NCBI RefSeq assembly: GCF_002028455.1
Contig: NZ_MWUM01000014.1
Span: 62,001 to 126,000, forward strand
Reading direction: 5' to 3'
Length of the DNA stretch: 64,000 nt
Source of the DNA: Zoogloea sp. LCSB751
GTDB lineage: Bacteria > Pseudomonadota > Gammaproteobacteria > Burkholderiales > Rhodocyclaceae
In this document: positions 8,244-18,060 of the stretch, one piece after another
Position numbering within the stretch: the first letter of the stretch is position 1
Layout: the number at the start of each line of letters is the position of its first letter
Program-made: the position numbers and the translations under genes
Notes under the pieces: model-generated
What the model saw: only the letters and a program-made list of their open reading frames with translations
The model's database searches: none
What the model was told of the DNA's origin: nothing

Positions 8244-8747
8244 ATGGCGCGCCCGCTGCTTGCACTGATCGCCGCCTGCGCCCGCGGCGGCGTCATCGGC
8301 ATCGAAAACCGGCTGCCCTGGCACCTGCCGGAGGACATGAAGTTCTTCCGCGAAACGACCCGCGGCAGGCCGGTGATCATGGGCCGCAAGACCTGGGAAT
8401 CGCTGCCCAACGCCTTCCGCCCGCTGCCCGGCCGCCTCAACATCGTGGTCAGCCGCAACCCGGATTTCCGGGCCACCGGCGGGCAGGTCGTCGCCAGCCT
8501 GGAAGCCGCGCTGGCGGCCGCCGGCGATACGGAGATCGCCTTCGTGATCGGCGGCGCCGAACTCTACCGCCAGGCCCTGCCGCTGGCCGGTCGCCTGCTG
8601 CTCACCGAAATCGACCGGGACTACGCCGGCGATGCCTTCTTCCCGGATTTCGACCGCAGCGTCTGGCGGGAGGCCTCCCGCCAGTCCCAGGTGGCCGAAT
8701 CGGGCCTGCCCTTCGCCTTCGTCAGCTACGAACGCGGCGGCACCTGA
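8244..8747 (+). CDS. folA: Dihydrofolate reductase
   Basis: 167 residues. The type I DHFR motifs are AACARGGVIGIENRLPWHLPEDMKFF (substrate site with WHLPED), GRKTWESLP and VIGGAELYRQALP (NADPH site). It reduces the dihydrofolate released by ThyA, encoded immediately upstream. The unit is followed by a BIME-type repeat and a strong terminator. Confidence 0.96.
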   Translation: MARPLLALIAACARGGVIGIENRLPWHLPEDMKFFRETTRGRPVIMGRKTWESLPNAFRPLPGRLNIVVSRNPDFRATGGQVVASLEAALAAAGDTEIAFVIGGAELYRQALPLAGRLLLTEIDRDYAGDAFFPDFDRSVWREASRQSQVAESGLPFAFVSYERGGT

Positions 8748-8799
8748 GCGTGGCGCCATGTTGGCCGACTCCTGCGGAGGCGGTCGCATCGGAAACGGT

Positions 8800-8865
8800 G
8801 GGGGCGAATTCATTCGCCCGCTGAGCTTGATCAGCCAGCGGCGGGCGAATGAATTCGCCCCTACT
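8800..8865. repeat. BIME-like inverted pair of REP elements
   Basis: GGGGCGAATTCATTCGCCCG, a ~20-base spacer, then GGGCGAATGAATTCGCCCC in the reverse sense. Each half is itself an imperfect palindrome. It lies between folA and its terminator. Confidence 0.8.
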
Positions 8866-8899
8866 GCTCTTCCATATCCACTGAAATCTCTCCAGCAAC

Positions 8900-8933
8900 A
8901 AAAAACGCCGCGATTCACATCGCGGCGTTTTTT
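8900..8933. terminator. Bidirectional rho-independent terminator
   Basis: A-tract, stem ACGCCGCGA / TCGCGGCGT with a 6-base loop, then seven Ts. It serves folA on the plus strand and the decarboxylase gene on the minus strand, whose stop is 21 bases away. Confidence 0.9.
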
Positions 8934-8953
8934 CATTCAGGCAACGGCAGGAC

Positions 8954-11203
8954 TCAGCCGCGCACGCAATCCACGTAGTAATGGATGCGCCCGTCGCGCT
9001 CTTCCTTCACCAGGCCATGGACGTCGGTCTCGAAGCCCGGGAAGCGGTCGTTGAATTCCCGCGCGAAGCGCAGGTACTGGACCACGGTGTTGTTGAAGCG
9101 CTCACCCGGAATCAGCAGCGGGATACCCGGCGGGTACGGGGTCAGCAGCACGCTGGTGACGCGGCCTTCCAGTTCGTCGATGGGCACCCGCTCGATTTCC
9201 CGGTGGGCCATCTTGGCGAAGGCGTCGGCCGGCTTCATCGCCGGGACCATGTCCGACAGGTACATCTCGGTGGTCAGGCGGGCCACGTCGTTCTGCTTGT
9301 AGATGTCGTGGATCTGCTGGCACAGGTCGTGCAGGCCGATGCGCTCGTAGCGCGGGTGCTTGGCGATGAACTCGGGCAGCACGCGCCACAGGGGCTGGTT
9401 CTTGTCGTAGTCGTCCTTGAACTGCTGCAGCGCAGTCAGCAGCGTGTTCCAGCGGCCCTTGGTGATGCCGATGGTGAACATGATGAAGAACGAGTACAGG
9501 CCGGTCTTCTCGACGATCACGCCGTGTTCGGCCAGGTACTTGGTGACGATCGCCGCCGGGATGCCGAAGTCGTCGGCGAAGTCGCCGTCCACGTCGAGGC
9601 CCGGGGTGATGATGGTGGCCTTGATCGGATCAAGCATGTTGAAGCCCGGCGCGATGTTGCCGAAGCCATGCCAGCGCTCGGAGTCACGCAGCATCCAGTC
9701 TTCCCGCTCGCCGACGCCTTCCTCGGCGAGGTAGTCGGGGCCCCACACCTTGAACCACCAATCGACGCCCCACTCCTCGTCCACCTTGCGCATCGCGCGG
9801 CGGAAATCGAGGGCTTCGGCCAGGGACTCCTCCACCAGCGCAGTGCCACCCGGGGCTTCCATCATCGCCGCCGCCACATCGCAGGAGGCGATGATCGAGT
9901 ACTGCGGCGACGTGGACGAGTGCATCAGGTAGGCCTCGTTGAAGATGTCCCGGTCCAGCTTGCGGGTGTGGGAATCCTGCACGAGGATCTGCGAGGCCTG
10001 CGACAGGCCAGCCAGCAGCTTGTGGGTCGATTGCGTCGAGAACACCATCGACTCGCTGCAACGCGGGCGGTCGGCGCCCATCGCATGGTAATCGCCGTAG
10101 AAGTCGTGGAAAGCCGCGTGGGGCAACCAGGCTTCATCGAAGTGCAGGGTATCGATCTCGCCGTCCAGCATCTCCTTGATGGTCTCCACGTTGTAGAGGA
10201 TGCCGTCGTAGGTGGACTGGGTGATCGTCAGGATGCGCGGCTTCTTGTCCTTCACCGCACGGGCGAAGGGATTGGCCTCGATCTTGCGGCGGATGTTGTC
10301 GAGCTTGAACTCGTCCAGCGGGATCGGGCCGATGATGCCGAAATGGTTGCGGGTCGGCGTCAGGAACACCGGGATCGCCCCGGTCATAATGATCGAGTGC
10401 AGGATGGACTTGTGGCAGTTGCGGTCCACCACCACGATGTCGTCCGGCGCCACCGTGGAATGCCACACCATCTTGTTGGAGGTGGACGTGCCGTTGGTGA
10501 CGAAGTACAGGTGATCGGCGTGGAAGATCCGCGCCGCATTGCGCTCGGAGGCTGCCACCGGACCGGTGTGGTCGAGCAGCTGGCCGAGTTCGTCCACCGC
10601 ATTGCAGACGTCGGCGCGCAGCATGTTCTCGCCGAAGAACTGGTGGAACATCTGGCCCACCGGGCTCTTCAGGAAAGCGACGCCGCCGGAGTGGCCGGGG
10701 CAGTGCCACGAATACGAACCGTCGGCCGCGTAATGGGTCAGCGCGCGGAAGAACGGCGGCGGCAGGGAGTCCAGGTAGGCGCGGGCTTCGCGCACGATGT
10801 GGCGGGCCACGAACTCCGGCGTGTCCTCGAACATGTGGATGAAGCCGTGCAGCTCGCGCAGCACGTCGTTCGGGATATGGCGGGAGGTGCGCGTCTCGCC
10901 GTACAGGAAGATCGGGATGTCCGCGTTGCGGAAACGGACTTCCTCGACGAAAGCGCGCAGGTCGGCGATAGCCTTTTCGGTGGCTTCGGGCGACGAGAAC
11001 TCCTCATCGTCGATGGACAGGATGAAGGCCGACCCACGGCTCTGCTGCTGGGCGAAGGACGCCACGTCGCCGTAGCTGGTCACCCCCAGGACGTGCGGGC
11101 CTTCCTTCTCGATGGCTTCCGCCAGGGCCCGGATACCCAGCCCGGACGTGTTTTCCGAACGGAAGTCCTCGTCGATGACGATGACCGGAAAATTGAAGCG
11201 CAT
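8954..11203 (-). CDS. Arginine/lysine/ornithine decarboxylase, PLP fold type I
   Basis: 749 residues from the ATG at 11203, which has GGAGTC upstream; an in-frame ATG at 11248 lacks one. An N-terminal response-regulator-like wing (VIVIDEDFRSENTSGLGIRALAEAIE) precedes the PLP domain with HFDEAWLPHA and STQSTHKLLAGLSQASQI, whose lysine binds PLP. This is the AdiA/CadA/SpeC class. Substrate cannot be fixed from sequence by eye; family resemblance favours arginine or lysine. It makes polyamine precursors or consumes protons in acid stress. It is monocistronic. Confidence 0.85.
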   Translation of the reverse strand: MRFNFPVIVIDEDFRSENTSGLGIRALAEAIEKEGPHVLGVTSYGDVASFAQQQSRGSAFILSIDDEEFSSPEATEKAIADLRAFVEEVRFRNADIPIFLYGETRTSRHIPNDVLRELHGFIHMFEDTPEFVARHIVREARAYLDSLPPPFFRALTHYAADGSYSWHCPGHSGGVAFLKSPVGQMFHQFFGENMLRADVCNAVDELGQLLDHTGPVAASERNAARIFHADHLYFVTNGTSTSNKMVWHSTVAPDDIVVVDRNCHKSILHSIIMTGAIPVFLTPTRNHFGIIGPIPLDEFKLDNIRRKIEANPFARAVKDKKPRILTITQSTYDGILYNVETIKEMLDGEIDTLHFDEAWLPHAAFHDFYGDYHAMGADRPRCSESMVFSTQSTHKLLAGLSQASQILVQDSHTRKLDRDIFNEAYLMHSSTSPQYSIIASCDVAAAMMEAPGGTALVEESLAEALDFRRAMRKVDEEWGVDWWFKVWGPDYLAEEGVGEREDWMLRDSERWHGFGNIAPGFNMLDPIKATIITPGLDVDGDFADDFGIPAAIVTKYLAEHGVIVEKTGLYSFFIMFTIGITKGRWNTLLTALQQFKDDYDKNQPLWRVLPEFIAKHPRYERIGLHDLCQQIHDIYKQNDVARLTTEMYLSDMVPAMKPADAFAKMAHREIERVPIDELEGRVTSVLLTPYPPGIPLLIPGERFNNTVVQYLRFAREFNDRFPGFETDVHGLVKEERDGRIHYYVDCVRG

Positions 11204-11318
11204 GCTTGACTCCTCGATGCCCGACTTTCGGCCCGGGCGGATCAACAAAAAGCTTTGGGCGGACTTGCGTGCCTGCGCATAGTCCGCCCGATGTCCACGA
11301 CGTTACAACAGAAATATT

Positions 11319-11888
11319 TCAGATTTTCGGCAGCGTCACGCCAGTCTGGCCGAGATACTTCCCGCCCCGGTCCTTGTAGGACGTGGCACAGATCTCATCC
11401 GACTCGAAGAACAGCATCTGGGCGACGCCTTCATTGGCGTAGATCTTGGCCGGCAGCGGCGTGGTGTTGGAGAACTCCAGCGTCACATGCCCTTCCCATT
11501 CCGGTTCCAGCGGCGTCACGTTGACGATGATGCCGCAACGCGCATAGGTGGACTTGCCCAGGCACACCGTCAGCACGCTGCGCGGGATACGGAAGTACTC
11601 CACGGTGCGCGCCAGTGCGAAGGAGTTCGGCGGAATGATGCACACGTCGCCGGTGAAATCCACGAAGTTGCGCTCGTCGAAATTCTTCGGATCGACGATC
11701 GTCGAATTGATGTTGGTGAAGATCTTGAATTCGTTGGCGACGCGCACGTCGTAGCCATAGCTCGACGTCCCGTAGGACACGATCTTGCCGCCCTCGTTCT
11801 GGCGCACCAGCTCGGGGGCAAACGGTTCGATCATGCGCGCATCGCCTTCCGCCATGCGGCGAATCCACTTGTCCGATTTGATGCTCAC
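11319..11888 (-). CDS. dcd: dCTP deaminase
   Basis: 189 residues from a GTG start (SIKSDKWIRRMAEGD), matching the usual length; an upstream in-frame ATG at 11903 would add five residues. SSYGYDVRV and GKSTYARCGI are the Dcd substrate-site motifs. It deaminates dCTP to dUTP, feeding thymidylate synthesis. The downstream minus-strand neighbour is the decarboxylase; no terminator is seen between them. Confidence 0.94.
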   Translation of the reverse strand: MSIKSDKWIRRMAEGDARMIEPFAPELVRQNEGGKIVSYGTSSYGYDVRVANEFKIFTNINSTIVDPKNFDERNFVDFTGDVCIIPPNSFALARTVEYFRIPRSVLTVCLGKSTYARCGIIVNVTPLEPEWEGHVTLEFSNTTPLPAKIYANEGVAQMLFFESDEICATSYKDRGGKYLGQTGVTLPKI

Positions 11889-11975
11889 GCGGGGCCCCTG
11901 CATAAAAACGCGCATTCTACATGCAGAGACCCGCTGAAGCGTCGTCAATCACACGCATTGGTGCAATGCCGCAAA

Positions 11976-12170
11976 CTACTTCTTCTTCTCCTCTTCCGGA
12001 TCGTCCTTGACCACGTCGTAAATGCCCTTGCCGACCTTGAACGGCACCTTCACCACCTCGACCCCGACGTCCACCGCGGCGCCGACGACGGTGCCGACCA
12101 CGCAGCCGCCCAGGCTGAGGCAAGCGACCGCCAGCAGGCCGGCCGCCAAAATCCGGTTTGCGCCGCTCAC
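11976..12170 (-). CDS. Small lipoprotein
   Basis: 64 residues. The signal peptide ends in the lipobox SLGGC (Cys ~22), so the mature protein is a ~43-residue lipid-anchored peptide with an amphipathic VVGTVVGAAVDVGVEVVKVP segment and an acidic/lysine tail (DDPEEEKKK). The GTG start overlaps the apbC stop in GTGA, which implies translational coupling. The function is unknown; NF038104-type short lipoproteins of betaproteobacteria look similar. Confidence 0.65.
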   Translation of the reverse strand: MSGANRILAAGLLAVACLSLGGCVVGTVVGAAVDVGVEVVKVPFKVGKGIYDVVKDDPEEEKKK

Positions 12171-13258
12171 GTGTTCTGCACCACGATGCTGGGGAACTTG
12201 TGGCTCATGTCCTTGGCCCGCTCGGCGATGGTGATCGCCACCTTGCGGGCAATGCCCTTGTAGATCTCCGCGACGCGACCATCCGGGTCGGCGACCACCG
12301 TCGGCACCCCGCTGTCCACCTCGCGGCGGATCTGGATGTCGAGGGGCAGCGCGCCGAGGAAGGGCACGCCGTAGTCGGCACACATGGCCTGGCCGCCGCC
12401 GGTGCCGAAGATGTGCTCCTCGTGGCCGCAGTTGGAGCAAATGTGGATGCTCATGTTCTCGACGATGCCGATGATCGGCACGCCGACCTTCTCGAACATC
12501 TTGAGGCCCTTGCGGGCGTCCAGCAGCGCGATGTCCTGCGGCGTGGTGACGATCACCGCGCCGGTCACCGGCACGGTCTGGGACAGGGTCAGCTGGATGT
12601 CGCCGGTGCCCGGCGGCATGTCGATGACCAGGTAGTCCAGCTCATCCCAGTTGGTTTCCTTGAGCAGCTGCTGCAGCGCGCCGGTGGCCATCGGGCCGCG
12701 CCACACCATCGGGGTTTCCACATCCACCAGGAAACCGATGGACATCACCTGCAGGCCGTGGGCGTGCAGCGGCTGCATGGTCTTGCCGTCGAGGGAGTCG
12801 GGGCGCTGGCCGCCGATGCCCAGCATCTGCGGCTGGGACGGACCGTAGATGTCGGCATCCAGCATGCCGACGCGGGCGCCCTCGGCCGCCAGCGCGAGGG
12901 CCAGGTTGACCGCGGTGGTGCTCTTGCCGACGCCGCCCTTGCCGGACGCCACGGCGATGATGTTCTTCACGCCGGGCAGCAGCTTGACGCCCTGCTGCAC
13001 CGCGTGGGCGACGATCTTGCTGTGCACGTTGGCGCTCACGTTGCCGACACCCGGCAAAGTCTTGACCTGGGCGATCAGCGCCTGGCGGATCGCGTCGATC
13101 TGGGTTTGCGCCGGGTAGCCCAGCTCGATGTCGAAGGACACGTCGGCACCGCTCACGCGCAGGTTCTTCACCAGGCGGGAGGAGACGTAGTCCTTGCCGG
13201 TATTGGGATCGACGAACTGCTTCAGGCAGTCGAGGACACTCTGGTCGGTAAGGCTCAT
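12167..13258 (-). CDS. apbC: Iron-sulfur cluster carrier ATPase Mrp/ApbC
   Basis: 363 residues from the ATG at 13258. An N-terminal MIP18/FeS-assembly-like domain (~1-90) is followed by the P-loop (ASGKGGVGKSTTAVNLALAL) and ICSNCGHEEHIFG, whose CxxC binds the cluster between subunits. It transfers 4Fe-4S clusters to apo-enzymes in the cytoplasm. An alternative ATG at 13297 would add 13 residues. The small lipoprotein gene is coupled to its end. Confidence 0.92.
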   Translation of the reverse strand: MSLTDQSVLDCLKQFVDPNTGKDYVSSRLVKNLRVSGADVSFDIELGYPAQTQIDAIRQALIAQVKTLPGVGNVSANVHSKIVAHAVQQGVKLLPGVKNIIAVASGKGGVGKSTTAVNLALALAAEGARVGMLDADIYGPSQPQMLGIGGQRPDSLDGKTMQPLHAHGLQVMSIGFLVDVETPMVWRGPMATGALQQLLKETNWDELDYLVIDMPPGTGDIQLTLSQTVPVTGAVIVTTPQDIALLDARKGLKMFEKVGVPIIGIVENMSIHICSNCGHEEHIFGTGGGQAMCADYGVPFLGALPLDIQIRREVDSGVPTVVADPDGRVAEIYKGIARKVAITIAERAKDMSHKFPSIVVQNT

Positions 13259-13427
13259 GGTATCGGGGGCCGACGAGCGGCGGAAAAAGGAGAACATGGT
13301 GAACGGCACGCGGGGCGAGGTAAACCCGAGTAATTTTGTCCAGTTTACCAAAACCAGCCGGCTCCGCGAGGGTGGAATCGCTTTGGTAGAATGCACGATT
13401 CAGAACAATCCTGCTTCAGGCCCATTC

Positions 13428-15596
13428 ATGACCACCGCGCGCAAGATTCTCGTCACCAACGCCCTGCCCTACGCCAACGGCGACATCCACCTCGGTCACC
13501 TGGTCGGCTACATCCAGGCCGACATCTGGGTGCGCTACCAGCGCATGCGCGGCAACCTGGTGCACTACGTCTGCGCCGACGACACCCACGGCACGCCGGT
13601 CATGCTGCGCGCCGAAAAGGAAGGCCTGACGCCCGAGCAGCTGATCGACCGCGTGCATGGCGAGCACTCCCGCGACTTCCGCGACTTCGGTGTGGAGTTC
13701 GACAACTACCATTCCACCCACAGCAGCGAGAACCGCTGGTACGCCGAGGACATCTACACCCGCCTGCGCGACCACGCCAAGCTGATCGACACCCGCGCCA
13801 TCGAGCAGTTCTACGACCCGGTCAAGGAGATGTTCCTGCCCGACCGCTTCATCAAGGGCGAATGCCCCAAGTGCGGCGCCACGGACCAGTACGGCGACAA
13901 CTGTGAAGTCTGCGGTGCGGCCTACGCCCCCACCGAACTGAAAAACCCGTACTCCGCAGTATCCGGTGCCAAGCCGGTGTTGAAGACCTCCGAGCACTAC
14001 TTCTTCCGCCTGTCGGACCCGCGCGCCGTCGAGTTCCTGCGCGAATGGACCCAGGGCGTCACCCCCGACGGCGAACGCCGCCTGCAGGCCGAAGCCGCCA
14101 ACAAGATGAAGGAATGGCTCGGCGAAGCCGGCGAGAACAAGCTGTCCGACTGGGACATCTCCCGCGACGCGCCCTACTTCGGCTTCGAGATCCCCGGCGC
14201 CCCCGGCAAGTATTTCTACGTGTGGCTGGACGCCCCGATCGGCTACTTCGCCAGCTTCCGCAACCTGGCCGCCCGCCGCAAGGACATCGACGTCGCCAAC
14301 TACACCGACGCCGGCCCGGCGGCCGCCACCGGCACCGAGCTGATCCACTTCATCGGCAAGGACATCCTGTACTTCCACGCGCTGTTCTGGCCCGCCATGC
14401 TGCACTTTGCCGGCTACCGCACACCGACCCAGCTGTGCGTGAACGGCTTCCTGACCGTCGACGGCGCCAAGATGAGCAAGAGCCGCGGCACCTTCATCAC
14501 CGCCCGCTCCTACACCGAGCAGAAGCTCAATCCGGAGTGGCTGCGCTACTACTTCGCCGGCAAGTCCAACGGCACGATGGAGGACGTGGACCTCAACCTC
14601 GACGACATGATCGCCAAGGTCAATTCCGACCTGGTCGGCAAGTTCGTCAACATCGCCAGCCGCTGCGCCGGCTTCATCGCCAAGCGCTTCGACGGCAAGC
14701 TCGGCGCCCACGACAGCGCCGCCGCCCTCGACTGGGACCTCGCCGAGATCACCGCCGCCTACGAAACCCGCGACTTCAGCCGCGCGCTGCGCAAGATCAT
14801 GGAGTTCGCAGACCTCGCCAACGGCTATGTCAACGACAACAAGCCGTGGGAACTCGCCAAGCAGGAGGGCCAGGACGCCCGCCTGCACGTGGTGTGCTCC
14901 ACCGCCATCAACATCTTCAAGGCCCTCACCGGCCTGCTGAAGCCGGTGCTGCCCACGCTGGCGGCCCAGGTCGAAGCCTTCCTGGCCATCGAGCCCCTCG
15001 GCTGGGACAGCCTGCTGGCCCCGCTGCCCGCCGGCCACGCCATCGGCGCCTACAGCCACCTGATGACCCGCATCGAGCGCAAGCAGGTGGATGCCCTCCT
15101 CGAAGCCAACCGCGACTCCCTGGCCCCGGCCGCCGTGGCCGATGCCAAACCCGCCAAGGCCGCCAAGAACGGCAAGGAGGCCCACTCCGAGCAACGCCAC
15201 GCCCAGCACCAGGCCCACGTCGCCGCCACCGAAGCCGAGCAGGCCGCAGAAACCGAGCCCTTCATCTCCATCGACGACTTCGGCAAGGTCGACCTGCGCA
15301 TCGCGAAAATCGTCTCCGCGGAGCACGTCGAAGGCGCCGCCAAGTTGCTGCGCCTGCAGCTCGACATCGGCGAGGAGCGCCCGCGCCAGGTCTTCGCCGG
15401 CATCAAGAGCGCCTACGACCCCGCCACGCTGGTCGGCCGGCTGACCGTGATGGTCGCCAACCTGGCCCCGCGCAAGATGAAGTTCGGCATGTCCGAAGGC
15501 ATGGTACTGGCCGCCTCCGACAGCACCGGCGAAGTGCCGGGCCTGTTCATCCTGTCGCCGGACAGCGGTGCCACCGCGGGCATGCGCGTCAAATGA
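13428..15596 (+). CDS. metG: Methionyl-tRNA synthetase
   Basis: 722 residues. NALPYANGDIHLGHLVG is the class I HIGH region, CPKCGATDQYGDNCEVCG the zinc knuckle pair, and KMSKSRG the second signature. After a charged linker (~570-620) there is a C-terminal EMAP/Trbp111 tRNA-binding and dimerisation domain (~620-722). It charges tRNA-Met in the cytoplasm. It is divergent from apbC, with a 169-base shared promoter region. Confidence 0.97.
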   Translation: MTTARKILVTNALPYANGDIHLGHLVGYIQADIWVRYQRMRGNLVHYVCADDTHGTPVMLRAEKEGLTPEQLIDRVHGEHSRDFRDFGVEFDNYHSTHSSENRWYAEDIYTRLRDHAKLIDTRAIEQFYDPVKEMFLPDRFIKGECPKCGATDQYGDNCEVCGAAYAPTELKNPYSAVSGAKPVLKTSEHYFFRLSDPRAVEFLREWTQGVTPDGERRLQAEAANKMKEWLGEAGENKLSDWDISRDAPYFGFEIPGAPGKYFYVWLDAPIGYFASFRNLAARRKDIDVANYTDAGPAAATGTELIHFIGKDILYFHALFWPAMLHFAGYRTPTQLCVNGFLTVDGAKMSKSRGTFITARSYTEQKLNPEWLRYYFAGKSNGTMEDVDLNLDDMIAKVNSDLVGKFVNIASRCAGFIAKRFDGKLGAHDSAAALDWDLAEITAAYETRDFSRALRKIMEFADLANGYVNDNKPWELAKQEGQDARLHVVCSTAINIFKALTGLLKPVLPTLAAQVEAFLAIEPLGWDSLLAPLPAGHAIGAYSHLMTRIERKQVDALLEANRDSLAPAAVADAKPAKAAKNGKEAHSEQRHAQHQAHVAATEAEQAAETEPFISIDDFGKVDLRIAKIVSAEHVEGAAKLLRLQLDIGEERPRQVFAGIKSAYDPATLVGRLTVMVANLAPRKMKFGMSEGMVLAASDSTGEVPGLFILSPDSGATAGMRVK

Positions 15597-15871
15597 GCGC
15601 CTCGCCCCTGCCCCGCCTGACGGCGGCCTTCTGGGCCTGGGCGGCCATCGACATGATCGGCGTGCTGGTCCTCGCACTGGGTGCGGCCTACCTCATGGAA
15701 GACCGCGCCTCCCTGCTGCCCGGCTTTCCCGCCAACAGCCTGCAGGCCTGGATCTGCGTGGGCGGCGGCATCGTTGCCGTCTTCATCGCTGCGGTGAAGA
15801 TGCTGGTGGAAGTCATGCATGCCGCCTCCCGCGGCAAGCGGGCCGCCAACGACAGCCACTTTTCCGGCTAA
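15593..15871 (+). CDS. Small two-helix membrane protein
   Basis: 92 residues. Two hydrophobic segments are visible: about 10-34 (FWAWAAIDMIGVLVLALGAAYLM) and 50-72 (WICVGGGIVAVFIAAVKMLVEV). The ATG overlaps the metG TGA in ATGA, so it is translated from the metG message. No family is recognised. Confidence 0.65.
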   Translation: MSASPLPRLTAAFWAWAAIDMIGVLVLALGAAYLMEDRASLLPGFPANSLQAWICVGGGIVAVFIAAVKMLVEVMHAASRGKRAANDSHFSG

Positions 15872-16007
15872 CCCGAAGGAAGCTCCGCCATGCCCATGAC
15901 CGCCCGCAAACGATGGTTCGTCCAACATCGCACCGGGCCCGGTCTCACCCCTCCGCAAGCCGCGCCAGCCGGCGCACACCCGATGTTCCCCCTTTTGCGG
16001 AGGCCCC

Positions 16008-17696
16008 ATGGCCAAGATTGCGTTTCACCCCAAGCTTCTCGATACCCTGCCGGGCTATGACGGCGCCCAGTTCAGCCGCGATGCGTCCGCCGGCCTGACC
16101 GTCGGCGTCCTCGCCCTGCCCCTGGCGATGGCCTTTGCCATCGCCTCGGGCATGTCCCCCACCGCCGGCATCTGGACGGCCATCGTGGCCGGCTTCCTGA
16201 TCTCCGCCCTCGGCGGTTCCCGCGTGCAGGTCGGCGGACCGACCGGCGCCTTCATTCCGATCATCTACGCCATCGTCGCCGACTACGGCGTGCAAAACCT
16301 GCTCGTCGCCACCATGCTGGCCGGCGCGATCCTCGTCGCGATGGGCGTGTTCCGCCTCGGCAACCTGATCCGCTTCATTCCCAAAACGGTGGTGATCGGC
16401 TTCACCAACGGCATCGCGGTGGTGATCTTCCTCGCCCAGATCAAGGATTTCCTCGGCCTGCGCATCGAGCACATGCCCGGCGAGTTCTTCGGCAAGGTCG
16501 AGGCACTGGCCGCCAACCTGCACACCATCGACATCCCGACCGTCGCCCTGTCGATCGCCTCACTCGTCGTACTGCTGTCCTGGAACCGGCTGGCCAGGCG
16601 CTTCACGTTGCTGGCCCGCATGCCCGGCCCGCTCGGCGTGCTGGTCGTCGCCACCGTCGCCAATGCCCTGCTGCAACTGCCGGTGGAAACCATCGGCAGC
16701 CGCTTCAACGGCATTCCGCAGGACCTGCCCGCCTTCGCGCTGCCCGAGCTGTCGCTGCCCACCCTCGGCAAGCTGATCTCGCCGGCCCTGACCATCGCGC
16801 TGCTCGGCGCCATCGAATCCCTGCTGTCGGCGCGGGTTGCCGACAGTGCCATCGACGACCGCCACGACCCCAACCAGGAACTCATCGCCCAGGGCATCGC
16901 CAACATCGCCGCGCCGCTGTTCGGCGGCTTTGCCGCTACCGGCGCCATCGCCCGCACCGCCACCAACGTGCGTACCGGCGGCCGCAGCCCGGTGGCCGGC
17001 ATGGTGCATTCACTGGTGCTTCTGGCCGTCGTGCTGGTGCTCGCCCCATTCGCCAAGCACATCCCGCTGGCCACCCTGTCGGCGATCGTCGTCGTGGTGT
17101 CGATCAACATGGGCGAATGGCACGAGTTCCGCGGCCTCGGCCGGTTTTCCCTGAACTACCGGGCGATCCTGCTGAGCACCTTCTTCGTCACCGTGGTCTT
17201 CGACCTGACGCTGGCGGTCGAGCTCGGCATGGTGCTGGCCAGCCTGGCCTTCATCTACCGCATGTCGGACCTGACCCGCGTCGAGCGCATGCCCCTCGGC
17301 GAACTGGCCATGCTGCCGCAGTTCCTCTACCCGGACAAAACGCCGCGGGTGGTCGCCTATTCCCTGTACGGCTCCCTGTTCTTCGGCGCCATCCACAAGC
17401 TGGAAACCCTGCTGGCCCCCGCCGAGCGGCACCCCGAGATCGTCATCCTCGAAATGCAGCACCTGGTCAGCCTCGACACCACCGGCCTGGAGGGCCTCGA
17501 GAGCCTGTGCAAGAACCTGCACAAACGGGGCTGTGCGCTTATCCTCTGTAACCTCAACGTGCAGCCCGGCTCGCTGATCGAACGTTCGGGCTTCGCCGAC
17601 GAGGTCGGCCCCAACAACATCTGCGGCGACCTGTACGGTGCCCTCGCCCGCGCCAAGGAGCTGCTCCCGAGGTTCATGGATGAAGACAACATCTGA
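16008..17696 (+). CDS. SulP-family anion transporter with STAS domain
   Basis: 562 residues with about 10-12 membrane helices from residue 20 to 410 and a cytoplasmic STAS domain at the end (VILEMQHLVSLDTTGLEGLESL). The SulP signature near the start is visible in LTVGVLALPLAMAFAIASG. Family members carry sulfate, bicarbonate or dicarboxylates; no carbonic anhydrase or sulfate assimilation gene is adjacent, so the substrate is open. The acyP gene overlaps its last 17 bases. Confidence 0.88.
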   Translation: MAKIAFHPKLLDTLPGYDGAQFSRDASAGLTVGVLALPLAMAFAIASGMSPTAGIWTAIVAGFLISALGGSRVQVGGPTGAFIPIIYAIVADYGVQNLLVATMLAGAILVAMGVFRLGNLIRFIPKTVVIGFTNGIAVVIFLAQIKDFLGLRIEHMPGEFFGKVEALAANLHTIDIPTVALSIASLVVLLSWNRLARRFTLLARMPGPLGVLVVATVANALLQLPVETIGSRFNGIPQDLPAFALPELSLPTLGKLISPALTIALLGAIESLLSARVADSAIDDRHDPNQELIAQGIANIAAPLFGGFAATGAIARTATNVRTGGRSPVAGMVHSLVLLAVVLVLAPFAKHIPLATLSAIVVVVSINMGEWHEFRGLGRFSLNYRAILLSTFFVTVVFDLTLAVELGMVLASLAFIYRMSDLTRVERMPLGELAMLPQFLYPDKTPRVVAYSLYGSLFFGAIHKLETLLAPAERHPEIVILEMQHLVSLDTTGLEGLESLCKNLHKRGCALILCNLNVQPGSLIERSGFADEVGPNNICGDLYGALARAKELLPRFMDEDNI

Positions 17697-17970
17697 TACG
17701 GCCCGCCTGCTGCGCATCCACGGCAGCGTGCAGGGGGTCGGCTACCGCAACGCGCTGCACGCCCAGGCCCACCATCTGGGCCTCGCCGGCTGGGTACGCA
17801 ACCGCAGCGACGGCACCGTCGAAGCCCTCGTCGCGGGTCCGGCAGCGGCCGTCGACGCGATCGTCGAATGGGCCCGGCGGGGGCCGCCGGCCGCCCGCGT
17901 CAGCCGGGTGGACCACGAGCTCGCCGAGCCACCGGCATCCGCCGGCTTCGTGCGCGCCGATACGCTCTAG
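17680..17970 (+). CDS. acyP: Acylphosphatase
   Basis: 96 residues. HGSVQGVGYRNAL carries the phosphate-binding loop with the catalytic Arg, and GWVRNRSDGTVEALVAG the catalytic Asn. It hydrolyses acyl phosphates in the cytoplasm. The start ATG lies inside the end of the SulP gene in another frame, so they are co-transcribed. Confidence 0.9.
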   Translation: MKTTSDTARLLRIHGSVQGVGYRNALHAQAHHLGLAGWVRNRSDGTVEALVAGPAAAVDAIVEWARRGPPAARVSRVDHELAEPPASAGFVRADTL

Positions 17971-18060
17971 TCCATGCCGGCGGCGTGAGTGGCGACAAAT
18001 GGCGTTAGAATGCCCCGGTCGCCACCATCCACCTGAATTATCAAGACATCCTCTCTCGCC

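Noticed and set aside
8981..11209. 742-codon plus-strand frame opposite the decarboxylase
   Set aside because: It is a shadow of the well-supported minus-strand enzyme, with no family motif.
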